From Lachnospiraceae bacterium (lineage in GTDB: Bacteria; Bacillota; Clostridia; Lachnospirales; Lachnospiraceae): a stretch of DNA of 64,000 nt. Under the pieces are notes generated by a model. That model saw only the letters and a list, made by a program, of their open reading frames with translations. It searched no databases and was not told where the DNA came from. Of this stretch, positions 19,234-28,674 are shown one piece after another (the stretch's first letter is position 1; each line of letters begins with the position of its first letter). Location: positions 1-64,000 of the forward strand of contig JAETRI010000012.1 of the NCBI GenBank assembly GCA_021770245.1, given 5' to 3'. Position numbers and translations under genes: made by a program.

Positions 19234-19341
19234 GTTGCGTTTTTGGCTGAGCGAAAGCGGGTCCCCGATGGATCACCACAGGCGCGGGACAGAGCAGGGG
19301 CGCCGTCCGGACACAGGGCCGTTCATGCATGCATTTGTCGT
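19234..19341 (+). repeat. Family B repeat, copy B3 (inverted partner of B2)
   Basis: gatcaccacaggcgcgggacagagcaggggcgccgtccggacacagggccgttcatgcatgcatttgtcg; ~60 of 64 nt pair with 19108-19171. Confidence 0.88.
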
Positions 19342-19388
19342 GGATTTGGATGGATTGACGTGCTCCGCAGGATACTGATAACAGATGA

Positions 19389-19417
19389 TTGAATATCTGA
19401 AAATCCCGTGTTATACT
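19389..19417 (+). promoter_or_regulatory. Predicted promoter of the manC-manA fusion gene
   Basis: TTGAAT - 17 nt - TATACT. Confidence 0.6.
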
Positions 19418-19462
19418 GAATGAAAATCGATCCATATCTTGGCATGCGAAGGAGATCCTATC

Positions 19463-21805
19463 ATGAAATGTCTCGTGCTGGCCGGCGGGCGGGGAGACCG
19501 TCTGTGGCCCTTATCCAGGAAGAATTACCCCAAGCAGTTCATCAGCATCCAGAGAGATCATTCTATCTTTCAGGAAACCATTGCCAGAAATATTCCCTTC
19601 TGTGATGAATTCATTATCGTAACGAATCAGGAATACCAATTTATCGTCGAAAATCAGATGAAGGTATTCCAGGGGATCACCTATCGCCTTGTCCTGGAGG
19701 AGGAAGGGCGGAAGACCACGGCGGCGATCGTATTGGCCTGTATGCAGTTCCCGCTGTCGGAGCTGATGTTTGTCGTGGCCAGCGACCATTTGATCGACGG
19801 TCCCAGTTATAAAGACGATGTGGCCAGAGCTTCCGACCTGGCCAGGGGAGGGTACCTGGTCACTTTCGGCATGGATATCAGGAAGCCGGAAACGCGCTTC
19901 GGGTATATCCGCTGCAGGGGGGAGGAAGTGATTTCCTTCATTGAAAAACCGGATGCCAAAACGGCAGAGGGATATTTCCGGTTGGGAGATTATCTGATCA
20001 ACAGCGGGATGTTTTTGTTTCGCACGGGAACACTTCTCCATGAAATACGCAGCTTTTTCCCCTGGCTGTACAATTCCTGTGAAGCGGCATTCTACATGCG
20101 CAGTGTGAAGGGGAGGCACACCCATTATCCCGGAGGGGTTTTGGAGCGCATTCCGGCGGTTCCCATTGAAAAGAGCGTTTTTGAACGGACAAAGCTGGGT
20201 AAGGTGATACACAGTTCCTTTCTGTGGCAGGATATCGGCAGCCTGGAGGATCTGACTCTCACGGGTCTGGAATGGGACGAGCATAACAGGATTGCCCATG
20301 AATGCCGGGATGTCACGATTCTGAACCGAAGTGACAGGCAGCTGGTGGTGGCAAATAACCTGGAGGACGTCACCATCATCAATACGGAGGACGCGGTCTA
20401 TGTGGGCCGTACCGGGGAATCGGACAGGCTGAAGGAAATCATGCGGGATAATCCGGACAAACGGGCCTTTTTTGACCGGGGAAGGATCATATACAAGCCC
20501 TGGGGAACCTACGAACTGCTGAATGTGGAATCCAGATATGTGGTGCGTAAGGTGGTCATTCGGGAAGGGAAGACCATTTATGCGCACAGGCATGCCAGAA
20601 GGACAGAGCATTGGATCATCGTGTGCGGAAAAGCGCGGATCCGGCTGGAGGACAGGGAGGCACTCTATGGGGCCAACGACAGCATCGAGGTCGCGGAGAA
20701 TACGACGCACCAGATTTCCAATGTGGGGGAAGAGCCGCTGGTTTTCATGGAGATATCCACGGGAGAAGCGGTGGAGGAACAGGACCTGATCTCTATACGG
20801 AGCCGTGACCTGACGGAAGCGGAGCTGGGTTATCGGGTAGAACCCTTTGTCCGCCTGCTCCCTGCTTTCAAGGACTATCTGTGGGGCGGAACCAGGCTGC
20901 GGGATATTTACGGAAAAAAATGCGATTACGATCTGGTTGCGGAGAGCTGGGAACTGTCCGCCCATAAGGAGGGGCAGAGCATCGTGGCATCCGGACGGCA
21001 CAAAGGAATGCTTTTCGCGGAATATCTGGAGCGCATCGGCAAAGAAGGATGGGGATGGAAATGCCAGTCCCTGGAACGGTTCCCCATCCTGGTTAAGCTC
21101 ATCGACGCCAGAGAAAACCTGTCGGTTCAGGTGCATCCGGACGATGTATATGCGCTGGAGCATGAGAACGAATACGGAAAAAACGAGCTGTGGTATATTC
21201 TGCAGTGCGAACCGGATGCCTGCCTTTACTGCGGGTTTCGCAGGGACGTGACCAGACAGGAGGTGGAGGAAGCGATCCGGCAGGATACCGTTCTGGAGCT
21301 TTTGAACCGAGTGCCCATCCGCCCCGGGGAGGCCTATTTCATCCCGGCCGGCACCGTGCATGCCATCGGAAAGGGAAGCCTGATCTGCGAGATCCAGCAA
21401 TCGTCCGTATGTACCTACCGTTTGTACGACTACAACAGAAAGGATAAATACGGCAATTACAGGGAACTGCATCTGCAAAAGGCGCTGGAGGTCATGGATT
21501 ATTCCGGATATCGGGTACAGCGCTTTGAAAGCGAAACCGTGGAAAGGCAGGCATACACCCTGCGTATTCTGGGGAGATGCAAATATTTCGAATGTATCAG
21601 CTGCCGTCTCCGGGGGAGTTATACCCTGGAGACGGACGGCAATTCCTTCTGGTCCATACTATGCGTTGCCGGAGACGGGAAGATACGCTGCCGGGAGAGC
21701 GGGGAAGAACTGGTTTTTCGGGCAGGGGAAAGCCTGTTTGTACCGGCGGGGGAACGAAAGCTCCTGCTGGAGGGAGAAGGGGAGTTTATTCTCACACATA
21801 TATAG
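19463..21805 (+). CDS. Fusion: mannose-1-phosphate guanylyltransferase + cupin + class I mannose-6-phosphate isomerase
   Basis: MKCLVLAGGRGDRLWPLSRKNYPKQF (ManC); RPWG-like YKPWGTYELL and HRHARRTEHWIIVCGKA (cupin); LPAFKDYLWGGTRLRDIYGK, VQVHPDD, IPAGTVHAIGKG (ManA). Confidence 0.9.
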   Translation: MKCLVLAGGRGDRLWPLSRKNYPKQFISIQRDHSIFQETIARNIPFCDEFIIVTNQEYQFIVENQMKVFQGITYRLVLEEEGRKTTAAIVLACMQFPLSELMFVVASDHLIDGPSYKDDVARASDLARGGYLVTFGMDIRKPETRFGYIRCRGEEVISFIEKPDAKTAEGYFRLGDYLINSGMFLFRTGTLLHEIRSFFPWLYNSCEAAFYMRSVKGRHTHYPGGVLERIPAVPIEKSVFERTKLGKVIHSSFLWQDIGSLEDLTLTGLEWDEHNRIAHECRDVTILNRSDRQLVVANNLEDVTIINTEDAVYVGRTGESDRLKEIMRDNPDKRAFFDRGRIIYKPWGTYELLNVESRYVVRKVVIREGKTIYAHRHARRTEHWIIVCGKARIRLEDREALYGANDSIEVAENTTHQISNVGEEPLVFMEISTGEAVEEQDLISIRSRDLTEAELGYRVEPFVRLLPAFKDYLWGGTRLRDIYGKKCDYDLVAESWELSAHKEGQSIVASGRHKGMLFAEYLERIGKEGWGWKCQSLERFPILVKLIDARENLSVQVHPDDVYALEHENEYGKNELWYILQCEPDACLYCGFRRDVTRQEVEEAIRQDTVLELLNRVPIRPGEAYFIPAGTVHAIGKGSLICEIQQSSVCTYRLYDYNRKDKYGNYRELHLQKALEVMDYSGYRVQRFESETVERQAYTLRILGRCKYFECISCRLRGSYTLETDGNSFWSILCVAGDGKIRCRESGEELVFRAGESLFVPAGERKLLLEGEGEFILTHI

Positions 21806-21811
21806 GGAGCT

Positions 21812-22921
21812 TTATTCCGGGAAAACGGTGTAGCCGCGGTTTTCAAGCAGCCGGACGGCCTGATCGATGGCGTTCGGAGTATAAAACTCGATGCGCAGCA
21901 CTCCATCCTGGGATTCCCGGTTATGAGTAATGCCGATATTTTTAATACTGATCTGATTTAAAGCGAGCAGAGTGGCAACCGCGGCGAGAGATCCGGCTTC
22001 GTCCGGAATTTCCACATGTACGGTATAGGATTTCTTGATAGGGCCGCTGGAAGCATCGCTCAAAGATTCCCGATAGCTTCTGGCACCGTCCAGAAAGGAA
22101 TAAAGCTGATCCGAATCCAAACGGTCAATCCCATCCCGGACGGCCTGCAGGCTTTCGATATATTGACCGAGCAGATCAGATATATTGACCGAATTGGTCA
22201 TACATATTTGCTGCCACATTACGGTGGAAGAGGAGGCGATCCGCGTAATGTCTTTGAAGCCTCCCGCGGCGATCATTTTCATGATACCGTCTTCACTGTC
22301 GCTGTCCCTGACCAGATTGACCAGGGAAGAGGCGACGATATGGGGTAAATGGCTCACCGCAGCGGTTACATAGTCATGCTGCCTGTAATCCATACGGAGG
22401 GGAATTGCCCCCATGGCCCGGACGAGAGCCGCATAACGGTCCACTTTTTCCTCCGATACCCCCTCCGCCGGTGTCAGGATATAATAAGCGTTTTCCAAAA
22501 GGGAGGCCCTGGAGTTACGAAAACCGATCCGTTCGCTTCCGGCCATGGGATGGCCGCCTATGAAGCTTGATCCCAGGCCCAGACGGCAAATCTGTTCATG
22601 AATGCCTGTTTTGACGCTTCCCACGTCCGTTAAAACGGTGTCCGGATGCAGATAGGGCCGGATTCGGAGAAGGTTCTCGTTATTATGGGAAACCGGGGCG
22701 CATAGGAAGAGATAGCCGCTTTGACACAGTCTCGTTCCGGAAGCCTCGTCCAGGACGGGGAAAGTCTCGTCTGCGATGCCTTCCGAAAGGGCAAGCTCCA
22801 GAGTCTCTTCCCCCTTGTCGTAGGCGCGGATGATACATTCGGGGTATGCGTTTCTCAAGGCCCTGGCGATGGAGCCTCCGATGAGCCCCAGGCCCAGAAA
22901 AGAAAAAATCGTTCGGTTCAT
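21812..22921 (-). CDS. tyrA: Prephenate dehydrogenase with C-terminal ACT domain
   Basis: FLGLGLIGGSIARALR, DVGSVKTGI, GGHPMAGSERIGF; ACT-like YTVHVEIPDEAGSLAAVATLL. Confidence 0.92.
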   Translation of the reverse strand: MNRTIFSFLGLGLIGGSIARALRNAYPECIIRAYDKGEETLELALSEGIADETFPVLDEASGTRLCQSGYLFLCAPVSHNNENLLRIRPYLHPDTVLTDVGSVKTGIHEQICRLGLGSSFIGGHPMAGSERIGFRNSRASLLENAYYILTPAEGVSEEKVDRYAALVRAMGAIPLRMDYRQHDYVTAAVSHLPHIVASSLVNLVRDSDSEDGIMKMIAAGGFKDITRIASSSTVMWQQICMTNSVNISDLLGQYIESLQAVRDGIDRLDSDQLYSFLDGARSYRESLSDASSGPIKKSYTVHVEIPDEAGSLAAVATLLALNQISIKNIGITHNRESQDGVLRIEFYTPNAIDQAVRLLENRGYTVFPE

Positions 22922-22926
22922 AAAAA

Positions 22927-22950
22927 TCTCCATTCCGGAGCGTTTACGCG
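22927..22950 (-). repeat. 24-nt leader repeat (family C), copy 1, in the tyrA 5' leader
   Basis: Minus strand cgtaaacgctccggaatggagatt just before the tyrA start; same 24-mer before the 31609 CDS. Confidence 0.75.
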
Positions 22951-22975
22951 GCGGGGCGATCTGCCGTCAAAGCTA

Positions 22976-23050
22976 TTTGCGACGCTCCGGCGCAAACAGC
23001 CAGGCGAACCAGATTCGCCTGTGAAACAATAAGCCGTCGGGCTTATTGTT
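22976..23050 (-). other. Three consecutive stem-loops in the aroF-tyrA intergenic region
   Basis: tttgcg..cgcaaa; caggcgaa-ccaga-ttcgcctg; aacaataagcc-gtcg-ggcttattgtt. Confidence 0.65.
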
Positions 23051-23079
23051 CGCACTGCTCCTTTATTCGACTCCGTTTC

Positions 23080-24108
23080 CTATTCCTCCGATCCCTGAAA
23101 GCTGCGCGCGGCCAGTCTGGCATAGGGCGCGAGTTCTTCCGTCAGACGACCGAATTTTTCAAAGGTGAGGGATTGGGGGCCGTCCGAGAGGGCATGGGCG
23201 GGGTCGTTATGTACCTCGATCATCAGTCCGTCGGCGCCGCAGGCCACCGCTGCCTTGGCCAGAGGCGCAACGTACCGGTAGACGCCGGTGGCATGGGAGG
23301 GATCCACGATAACGGGGAGGTGGGTCTTTTCCTTCAGGACAGGAACCGCGCTCAGATCCAGGGTGTTCCGGGTGGCCGTTTCGAAGGTACGGATTCCCCG
23401 TTCGCAAAGGATTACATTGGGATTGCCCTCCGCAATGATATATTCCGCCGCATTCAGCCATTCTTCCACCGTGGCGCTCAGACCTCTTTTTAAAAGCACC
23501 GGCAGTCCGGAACGGCCCGCTTCCTTTAAAAGAATGAAATTCTGCATATTGCGCGCGCCGATTTGGATCATATCCACGTATTTGACGGCGGCTTCGATGG
23601 CCTCCCGGCTGACTACTTCGCAGATGGTCGCAAGGCCGGTTTCTTCCCCGGCCTCCTGCATATAACGCAGTCCCTCCTCCTCCAGTCCCTGGAAGGAATA
23701 AGGAGAGGTCCTTGGCTTATAGGCTCCTCCGCGCAGGATGGTGGCTCCTGCCGCCTTCACCGCATGGGCGATCTCCATGAGCTGCCCTTTACTTTCCACG
23801 GCGCACGGGCCTGCCATGATGTTCAGGCTGCCCGGTCCGATGGAAATATTTCCGACTTTTACGGAGGAAGGCTCCGGATGGAATTTCCTGTTGGCGAGCT
23901 TATAGCTTTCCGTCACGGGTACGATACGGTCCACGTCCTTGAAGCTGACGAGGTTCTCCGTGGACAGACGGCTTTTATCGCCCACGATGCCGATGATGGT
24001 AACCTCCGTTCCCTGGGAAAGGTGGGTATTTAAGCCGTTGTGTTCAATATACTCGGTAACTGCCTTTATGCTTTCGGCCGCTGCCTGCGGCTTCATTACG
24101 ATGATCAT
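23080..24108 (-). CDS. aroF: 3-deoxy-7-phosphoheptulonate synthase (DAHP synthase, AroF/AroA-type)
   Basis: NIMAGPCAVESKGQLMEIAHAVKAAGATILRGGAYKPRTSPYSFQGL. Confidence 0.94.
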   Translation of the reverse strand: MIIVMKPQAAAESIKAVTEYIEHNGLNTHLSQGTEVTIIGIVGDKSRLSTENLVSFKDVDRIVPVTESYKLANRKFHPEPSSVKVGNISIGPGSLNIMAGPCAVESKGQLMEIAHAVKAAGATILRGGAYKPRTSPYSFQGLEEEGLRYMQEAGEETGLATICEVVSREAIEAAVKYVDMIQIGARNMQNFILLKEAGRSGLPVLLKRGLSATVEEWLNAAEYIIAEGNPNVILCERGIRTFETATRNTLDLSAVPVLKEKTHLPVIVDPSHATGVYRYVAPLAKAAVACGADGLMIEVHNDPAHALSDGPQSLTFEKFGRLTEELAPYARLAARSFQGSEE

Positions 24109-24263
24109 AAACGTGATCTCCCTTTCTGCGACAATATATTTATGGTCGATATTCCTTACAGCCGGGAAAGAAGGCTCCCTCTTTTTGCTTCGCTGTAATG
24201 GATATCCCTCCGATAATATAGCACTTTAAAGCGCGAAAGTCAACCGTACATCGACGCAAGACA

Positions 24264-24337
24264 GGCCAAACGCATGAAGGGCCCTGCGGCCCCTGCGCCA
24301 CCCCTGCCCGGCCCTGCGGCGCAGGGGCCGCAGGGCC
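24264..24337 (-). repeat. Family B-related element B4 containing a perfect 20-bp GC stem
   Basis: caaacgcatgaagggccctgcgg...; ggccctgcggcccctgcgcc (24280-24299) pairs perfectly with ggcgcaggggccgcagggcc (24318-24337), 18-nt loop. Confidence 0.75.
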
Positions 24338-24543
24338 TCTCATGAGCTGATCTAAACAACGATATGCAGAAAACAAGCCCCCGTTTCTAAAATAATCTGT
24401 CAATTTCGTGGAATTTTACTTGCTATATTTCCGGACTTTTAGTAAAATATCCTTAATGGGGTTCTGGAGGAGTATGAGAACGGCGTAAATTGATTGGGGA
24501 CTTTGACAGAAATCCCGGAAATCGCATAACGGAGGGACGCAGT

Positions 24544-26634
24544 ATGAATATTTACACAACAGACAAGATCCGCAACGTTGTTCTTTTGGGACATGGTGGA
24601 TCAGGCAAAACGAGCCTGGTCGAGGCGATGGCGTATCTGTCGGGCATTACATCCAGAATGGGAAAAGTGGTTGACGGGAACACGGTCAGCGATTTTGGAA
24701 AGGAAGAGCAGAAGAGAAAGTTCTCAATCAGCACATCCGTTGTCCCGATCGAGTGGGAAGGTGTGAAGATCAATATATTGGACACGCCCGGTTTCTTTGA
24801 TTTCGTAGGTGAAGTGGAAGAGGCTGTGGGTGCGGCCGATGCGGCGATCATCGTGGTGTCCGGTAAGGCCGGGGTGGAAGTAGGCACGCAGAAGGCATGG
24901 GAGCTCTGCGATAAATATAAGCTTCCCCGCATGGTATTCGTAACGGATATGGATATTGACAATGCCTCCTATCGTCAGGTGGTGGAGGATATGACGGAAT
25001 TATATGGGAAGAAGATCGCCCCGTTCCATCTTCCGATCCGTGAAAACGAGAAGTTCGTGGGATATGTCAACGTGATTTCCGAGACGGGCCACAGGTGGCA
25101 GGGAAAAGAGGTCGTAGAGTGCGAGATCCCCGAGTATAATCAGGCTAATCTGCAGATGTGCCGCGATACGCTGATGGAGGCTGTGGCGGAAACCAGCGAA
25201 GAGTTCATGGAGCGGTATTTCGGCGGGGAGACTTTCTCCGAGGCGGAGATCAGGGCGGCCATGAGAACCAATATAAACGACGGGAGCATCGTTCCCATGT
25301 CCATGGGCTCCAACGTGCTTTGCCAGGGGATCTATACGCTGCTGGACGATATCGTGAAATATCTTCCCAGCCCGGAGAACCGGGAAATCGCCGGCGTGAA
25401 CATGAAGACGAAGGAGGTCTTCCAGGCCAACTACGATTTTTCCAAAGCGAAGAGCGCCTATATTTTCAAGACCATCGTGGATCCTTTCATCGGGAAATAT
25501 TCCCTGATCAAAGTATGTTCCGGCGTACTGAAGCAGGATGACCTGATGCTTAATTATGATAAGGATATCGAGGAAAAGATCGGCAAACTCTATGTGATGC
25601 AGGGAAGCAAACCTTTGGAGGTTTCCGAACTGCATGCGGGAGATATCGGAGCTCTGGCCAAGCTGACGGCCGCCAGGACGGGGAATACCCTTTCCACCAA
25701 GAATGTTCCGGTGGAATATGGCAAGACGGAGATTTCCGTTCCTTATACATATAAGAGATACAAGGCGAAGAACAAGGCGGATATCGACAAGGTGGCCCAG
25801 TCTCTGACCAAGATGATGCATGAGGATCAGACCCTGAAAGCGGTAAACGATTCCGAGAATCGTCAGACTCTGCTGTACGGCATGGGAGATCAGCATCTGG
25901 ATGTAATTGTCAGCCGCCTGCTCAATGAATACAAGGTGGAAGTGGAACTGAGCCAGCCGAAGGTGGCCTTCCGCGAAACGATTCGGAAGAAATCCGATGT
26001 GGAATACAAATATAAGAAACAGACCGGCGGCCACGGGCAGTACGGCCACGTGAAGATGCGTTTTGAGCCCTCCGGTGATCTGGAACAGCCGTATGTGTTT
26101 GAACAGGTGGTAGTCGGCGGAGCCATTCCGAAGAACTATTTCCCGGCGGTGGAAAAGGGTATCCAGGAATCCGTTTTAAAGGGTCCGATGGCGGCTTATC
26201 CCGTGGTCGGCGTGAAGGCGGTTCTGTACGACGGATCCTACCATCCGGTGGATTCCTCCGAAATGGCCTTCAAGATGGCTGCAAGCCAGGCATTTAAAAA
26301 GGGCTTCATGGAGGCGGGTCCGGTCCTGCTGGAGCCTATCGCTTCCGTGAAAGTAACCGTGCCGGACCAGTATACCGGCGACGTGATGGGCGACCTGAAC
26401 AAGCGCCGCGGCCGTGTGCTGGGGATGAACCCCGTGGTGGGCGGCAAGCAGACGGTGGAAGCAGAAGTCCCGATGATGGAGATGTACGGTTATTGTACGG
26501 ATCTGCGTTCCATGACGGGCGGCAGAGGAGATTATTCCTATGAGTTCGTCCGCTATGAGCAGGCTCCTTCGGATATTCAGGAAAAGGAAGTCGCTGCGAG
26601 AGCTGCCAAGGTTGCGGAAGGAAGCGACGAATAA
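24544..26634 (+). CDS. Elongation factor G-like GTPase (FusA2 type)
   Basis: NVVLLGHGGSGKTSLVEAMAYLSG, NILDTPGFFDFVGEVEEAV, GGHGQYGHVKMRFEP. Confidence 0.92.
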   Translation: MNIYTTDKIRNVVLLGHGGSGKTSLVEAMAYLSGITSRMGKVVDGNTVSDFGKEEQKRKFSISTSVVPIEWEGVKINILDTPGFFDFVGEVEEAVGAADAAIIVVSGKAGVEVGTQKAWELCDKYKLPRMVFVTDMDIDNASYRQVVEDMTELYGKKIAPFHLPIRENEKFVGYVNVISETGHRWQGKEVVECEIPEYNQANLQMCRDTLMEAVAETSEEFMERYFGGETFSEAEIRAAMRTNINDGSIVPMSMGSNVLCQGIYTLLDDIVKYLPSPENREIAGVNMKTKEVFQANYDFSKAKSAYIFKTIVDPFIGKYSLIKVCSGVLKQDDLMLNYDKDIEEKIGKLYVMQGSKPLEVSELHAGDIGALAKLTAARTGNTLSTKNVPVEYGKTEISVPYTYKRYKAKNKADIDKVAQSLTKMMHEDQTLKAVNDSENRQTLLYGMGDQHLDVIVSRLLNEYKVEVELSQPKVAFRETIRKKSDVEYKYKKQTGGHGQYGHVKMRFEPSGDLEQPYVFEQVVVGGAIPKNYFPAVEKGIQESVLKGPMAAYPVVGVKAVLYDGSYHPVDSSEMAFKMAASQAFKKGFMEAGPVLLEPIASVKVTVPDQYTGDVMGDLNKRRGRVLGMNPVVGGKQTVEAEVPMMEMYGYCTDLRSMTGGRGDYSYEFVRYEQAPSDIQEKEVAARAAKVAEGSDE

Positions 26635-26663
26635 GGCCTTTTTTAGAAAAAGTATATTGGGGT

Positions 26664-26708
26664 GGGGCGCCGGCGCGTTGGGGGATTCGCCGGCGCCCCT
26701 TTTTTTCG
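26664..26708 (+). terminator. Rho-independent terminator of the EF-G-like gene
   Basis: ggggcgccggcg ... cgccggcgcccc + T8. Confidence 0.88.
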
Positions 26709-26864
26709 GAAATATTCTACAGGGCAGCGGTATTGCCCTGAAAGTTTTGTCCAGGGACTGGAAACGGGACGGATTCTATGGTAAGATATCCCGTGGAACT
26801 GCTTGTACCTGCCAAAGAACGGGAAAACAGGGACAGGCTTTAAAAAGGAGGAAAGCGAAAGAAT

Positions 26865-28517
26865 ATGAAAAAAGGTATTTTATATACCGTCTGCGGGGTG
26901 GCTGCCCTGGCTGCAGCATTTGTGTATTATTACATTACGCTGCCTGCCATCAACATCCATTCCGGCGGATTTTGGCTCTTTCTCATGGTGATCGTGATCG
27001 CCGCCATGGGGATCTACCTCATCCGCAAGGTGAGGAAAGACCCGGTGGTGTCGGATGGGAGAGTGTATTTTGAACGTTTTAAGGAGTACAAGGCCTTAAA
27101 GGGGATGGGACTTTTGCTGGTCGCGCTGGCCGCCGCCTATGCCGTTGGCTCCATCCTGTCCTCCCCTATCGTGAATGCGGGAAAGTACCAGAGACTGCTG
27201 ACCCTGGAAGACAGAAATTTTACTGACGACATCCGGGAAGTGGATTATAGGACCATTCCGCTTTTGGACAAGGATTCGGCTGCCCTTCTGGGAGACCGCA
27301 AGATGGGAAGCCTGGTGGATATGGTTTCCCAGTTTGAAGTGGCGGACGATTATACCCAGCTCAACTATAACGGCGTTCCGGTCAGGGTAACACCGTTGGA
27401 ATATGCGAGCCCGATTAAGTGGTTCACCAATCAGAAAAACGGGATTCCGGCATATATCCGTATCGATATGACGACCCAGGATACGGAATGCGTGATGCTG
27501 GAGGAAGGAATCAAGTATTCCAAGTCGGAGTATTTTAACAGAAATCTGTACCGTCATCTGCGCTTCCGCTATCCCACGTATATTTTCAGCGATCAGCTCT
27601 TCTTTGAAATCGACGACGAGGGCGTACCCTATTGGGTATGTCCCGTAAAGAAATTCAATATAGGCCTGTTCGGGGGAGAAACCGTGGGAAGGGTGGTCCT
27701 GGTAAACGCCGTGACAGGGGAATGTACGGATTACGATGTGGCGGAGGTGCCGCAGTGGATCGATAAGGTGTATTCCGCGGAGCTTTTGATGCAGCTGTAT
27801 GATTATCATGGACTGTACCAGCATGGGTTTTTCAACAGCGTATTGGGACAGAGGGATTGCCTGGTCACCACCAACGGTTATAATTATATCGCCCTTGACG
27901 ATGACGTATGGGTGTATACCGGGATCACTTCCGTGAACGGGGACCAGTCCAATGTGGGCTTTGTCCTGATGAACCAGAGGACTATGGAAACCCGATATTA
28001 TAAGGTGGAAGGGGCAACGGAAATGTCCGCCATGTCCTCGGCGGAGGGCCAGGTGCAGAATCTGGGCTATCGGGCCACATTTCCCCTGCTTTTGAATATC
28101 GCGGACGAGCCCACTTATTTCATGGCGCTCAAAGACGCGGCCGGACTGGTGAAAAAGTATGCCATGGTTAACGTGCAGAAATATCAGTGGGTGGCGATCG
28201 GGGATACCATCCGGGAATGCGAGAAAAACTATAACGGCCTGCTGGCTACCAACGGGATCGTGAGCAAGAACACCGAGGATTATCCCACGGTTTCCGGCGT
28301 GATCGAGAGGATCGCCGCGGTGACGGTGGAGGGGAGCACCCATTATTATATCTGCCTGGAAGGGCAGGAGGATATCTTCGATGTGAATGTGACGGAGGAA
28401 GAATTATACCGGATTATCCGTTATCGGGAAGGCGACAGGATCACGCTGGTTTATGAGGATAATTACGGTTTGAATCCGGTGCGTGAGATCTCGGACGAAA
28501 ACGGTCCGGCCGGCTGA
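26865..28517 (+). CDS. Conserved membrane-anchored protein of unknown function
   Basis: [29 protein letters not shown] plus further TM segments, then a long extracytoplasmic-type domain; RBS aaaggaggaaagcg. Confidence 0.75.
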   Translation: MKKGILYTVCGVAALAAAFVYYYITLPAINIHSGGFWLFLMVIVIAAMGIYLIRKVRKDPVVSDGRVYFERFKEYKALKGMGLLLVALAAAYAVGSILSSPIVNAGKYQRLLTLEDRNFTDDIREVDYRTIPLLDKDSAALLGDRKMGSLVDMVSQFEVADDYTQLNYNGVPVRVTPLEYASPIKWFTNQKNGIPAYIRIDMTTQDTECVMLEEGIKYSKSEYFNRNLYRHLRFRYPTYIFSDQLFFEIDDEGVPYWVCPVKKFNIGLFGGETVGRVVLVNAVTGECTDYDVAEVPQWIDKVYSAELLMQLYDYHGLYQHGFFNSVLGQRDCLVTTNGYNYIALDDDVWVYTGITSVNGDQSNVGFVLMNQRTMETRYYKVEGATEMSAMSSAEGQVQNLGYRATFPLLLNIADEPTYFMALKDAAGLVKKYAMVNVQKYQWVAIGDTIRECEKNYNGLLATNGIVSKNTEDYPTVSGVIERIAAVTVEGSTHYYICLEGQEDIFDVNVTEEELYRIIRYREGDRITLVYEDNYGLNPVREISDENGPAG

Positions 28518-28587
28518 GGGGCAGGGCAGGGGGCGCAGGGGCCTCAAGGCCATTCGCGCGTTTGCCCTGAGCGGTTTCCTGCGTCCC

Positions 28588-28616
28588 TTGACAAAATTAC
28601 AATGTAACGATAAAAT
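28588..28616 (+). promoter_or_regulatory. Predicted leuS promoter
   Basis: TTGACA - 17 nt - TAAAAT. Confidence 0.72.
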
Positions 28617-28674
28617 GCATGAAAATGAAATGGGCAGGCCCGGCGCCAAGGCTTCCGCCCGGAAAGGTCATTCA

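Noticed and set aside
19511-21478. 655-aa minus-strand ORF and other long antisense ORFs (e.g. 1748-3217, 12185-13534, 37833-39305)
   Set aside because: They lie opposite strongly recognised genes and have repetitive, non-protein-like composition; shadow ORFs of GC-biased coding sequence.
28520-28674. T-box riboswitch upstream of leuS
   Set aside because: No T-box sequence or specifier loop/antiterminator arrangement seen; the space after the predicted promoter is too short.
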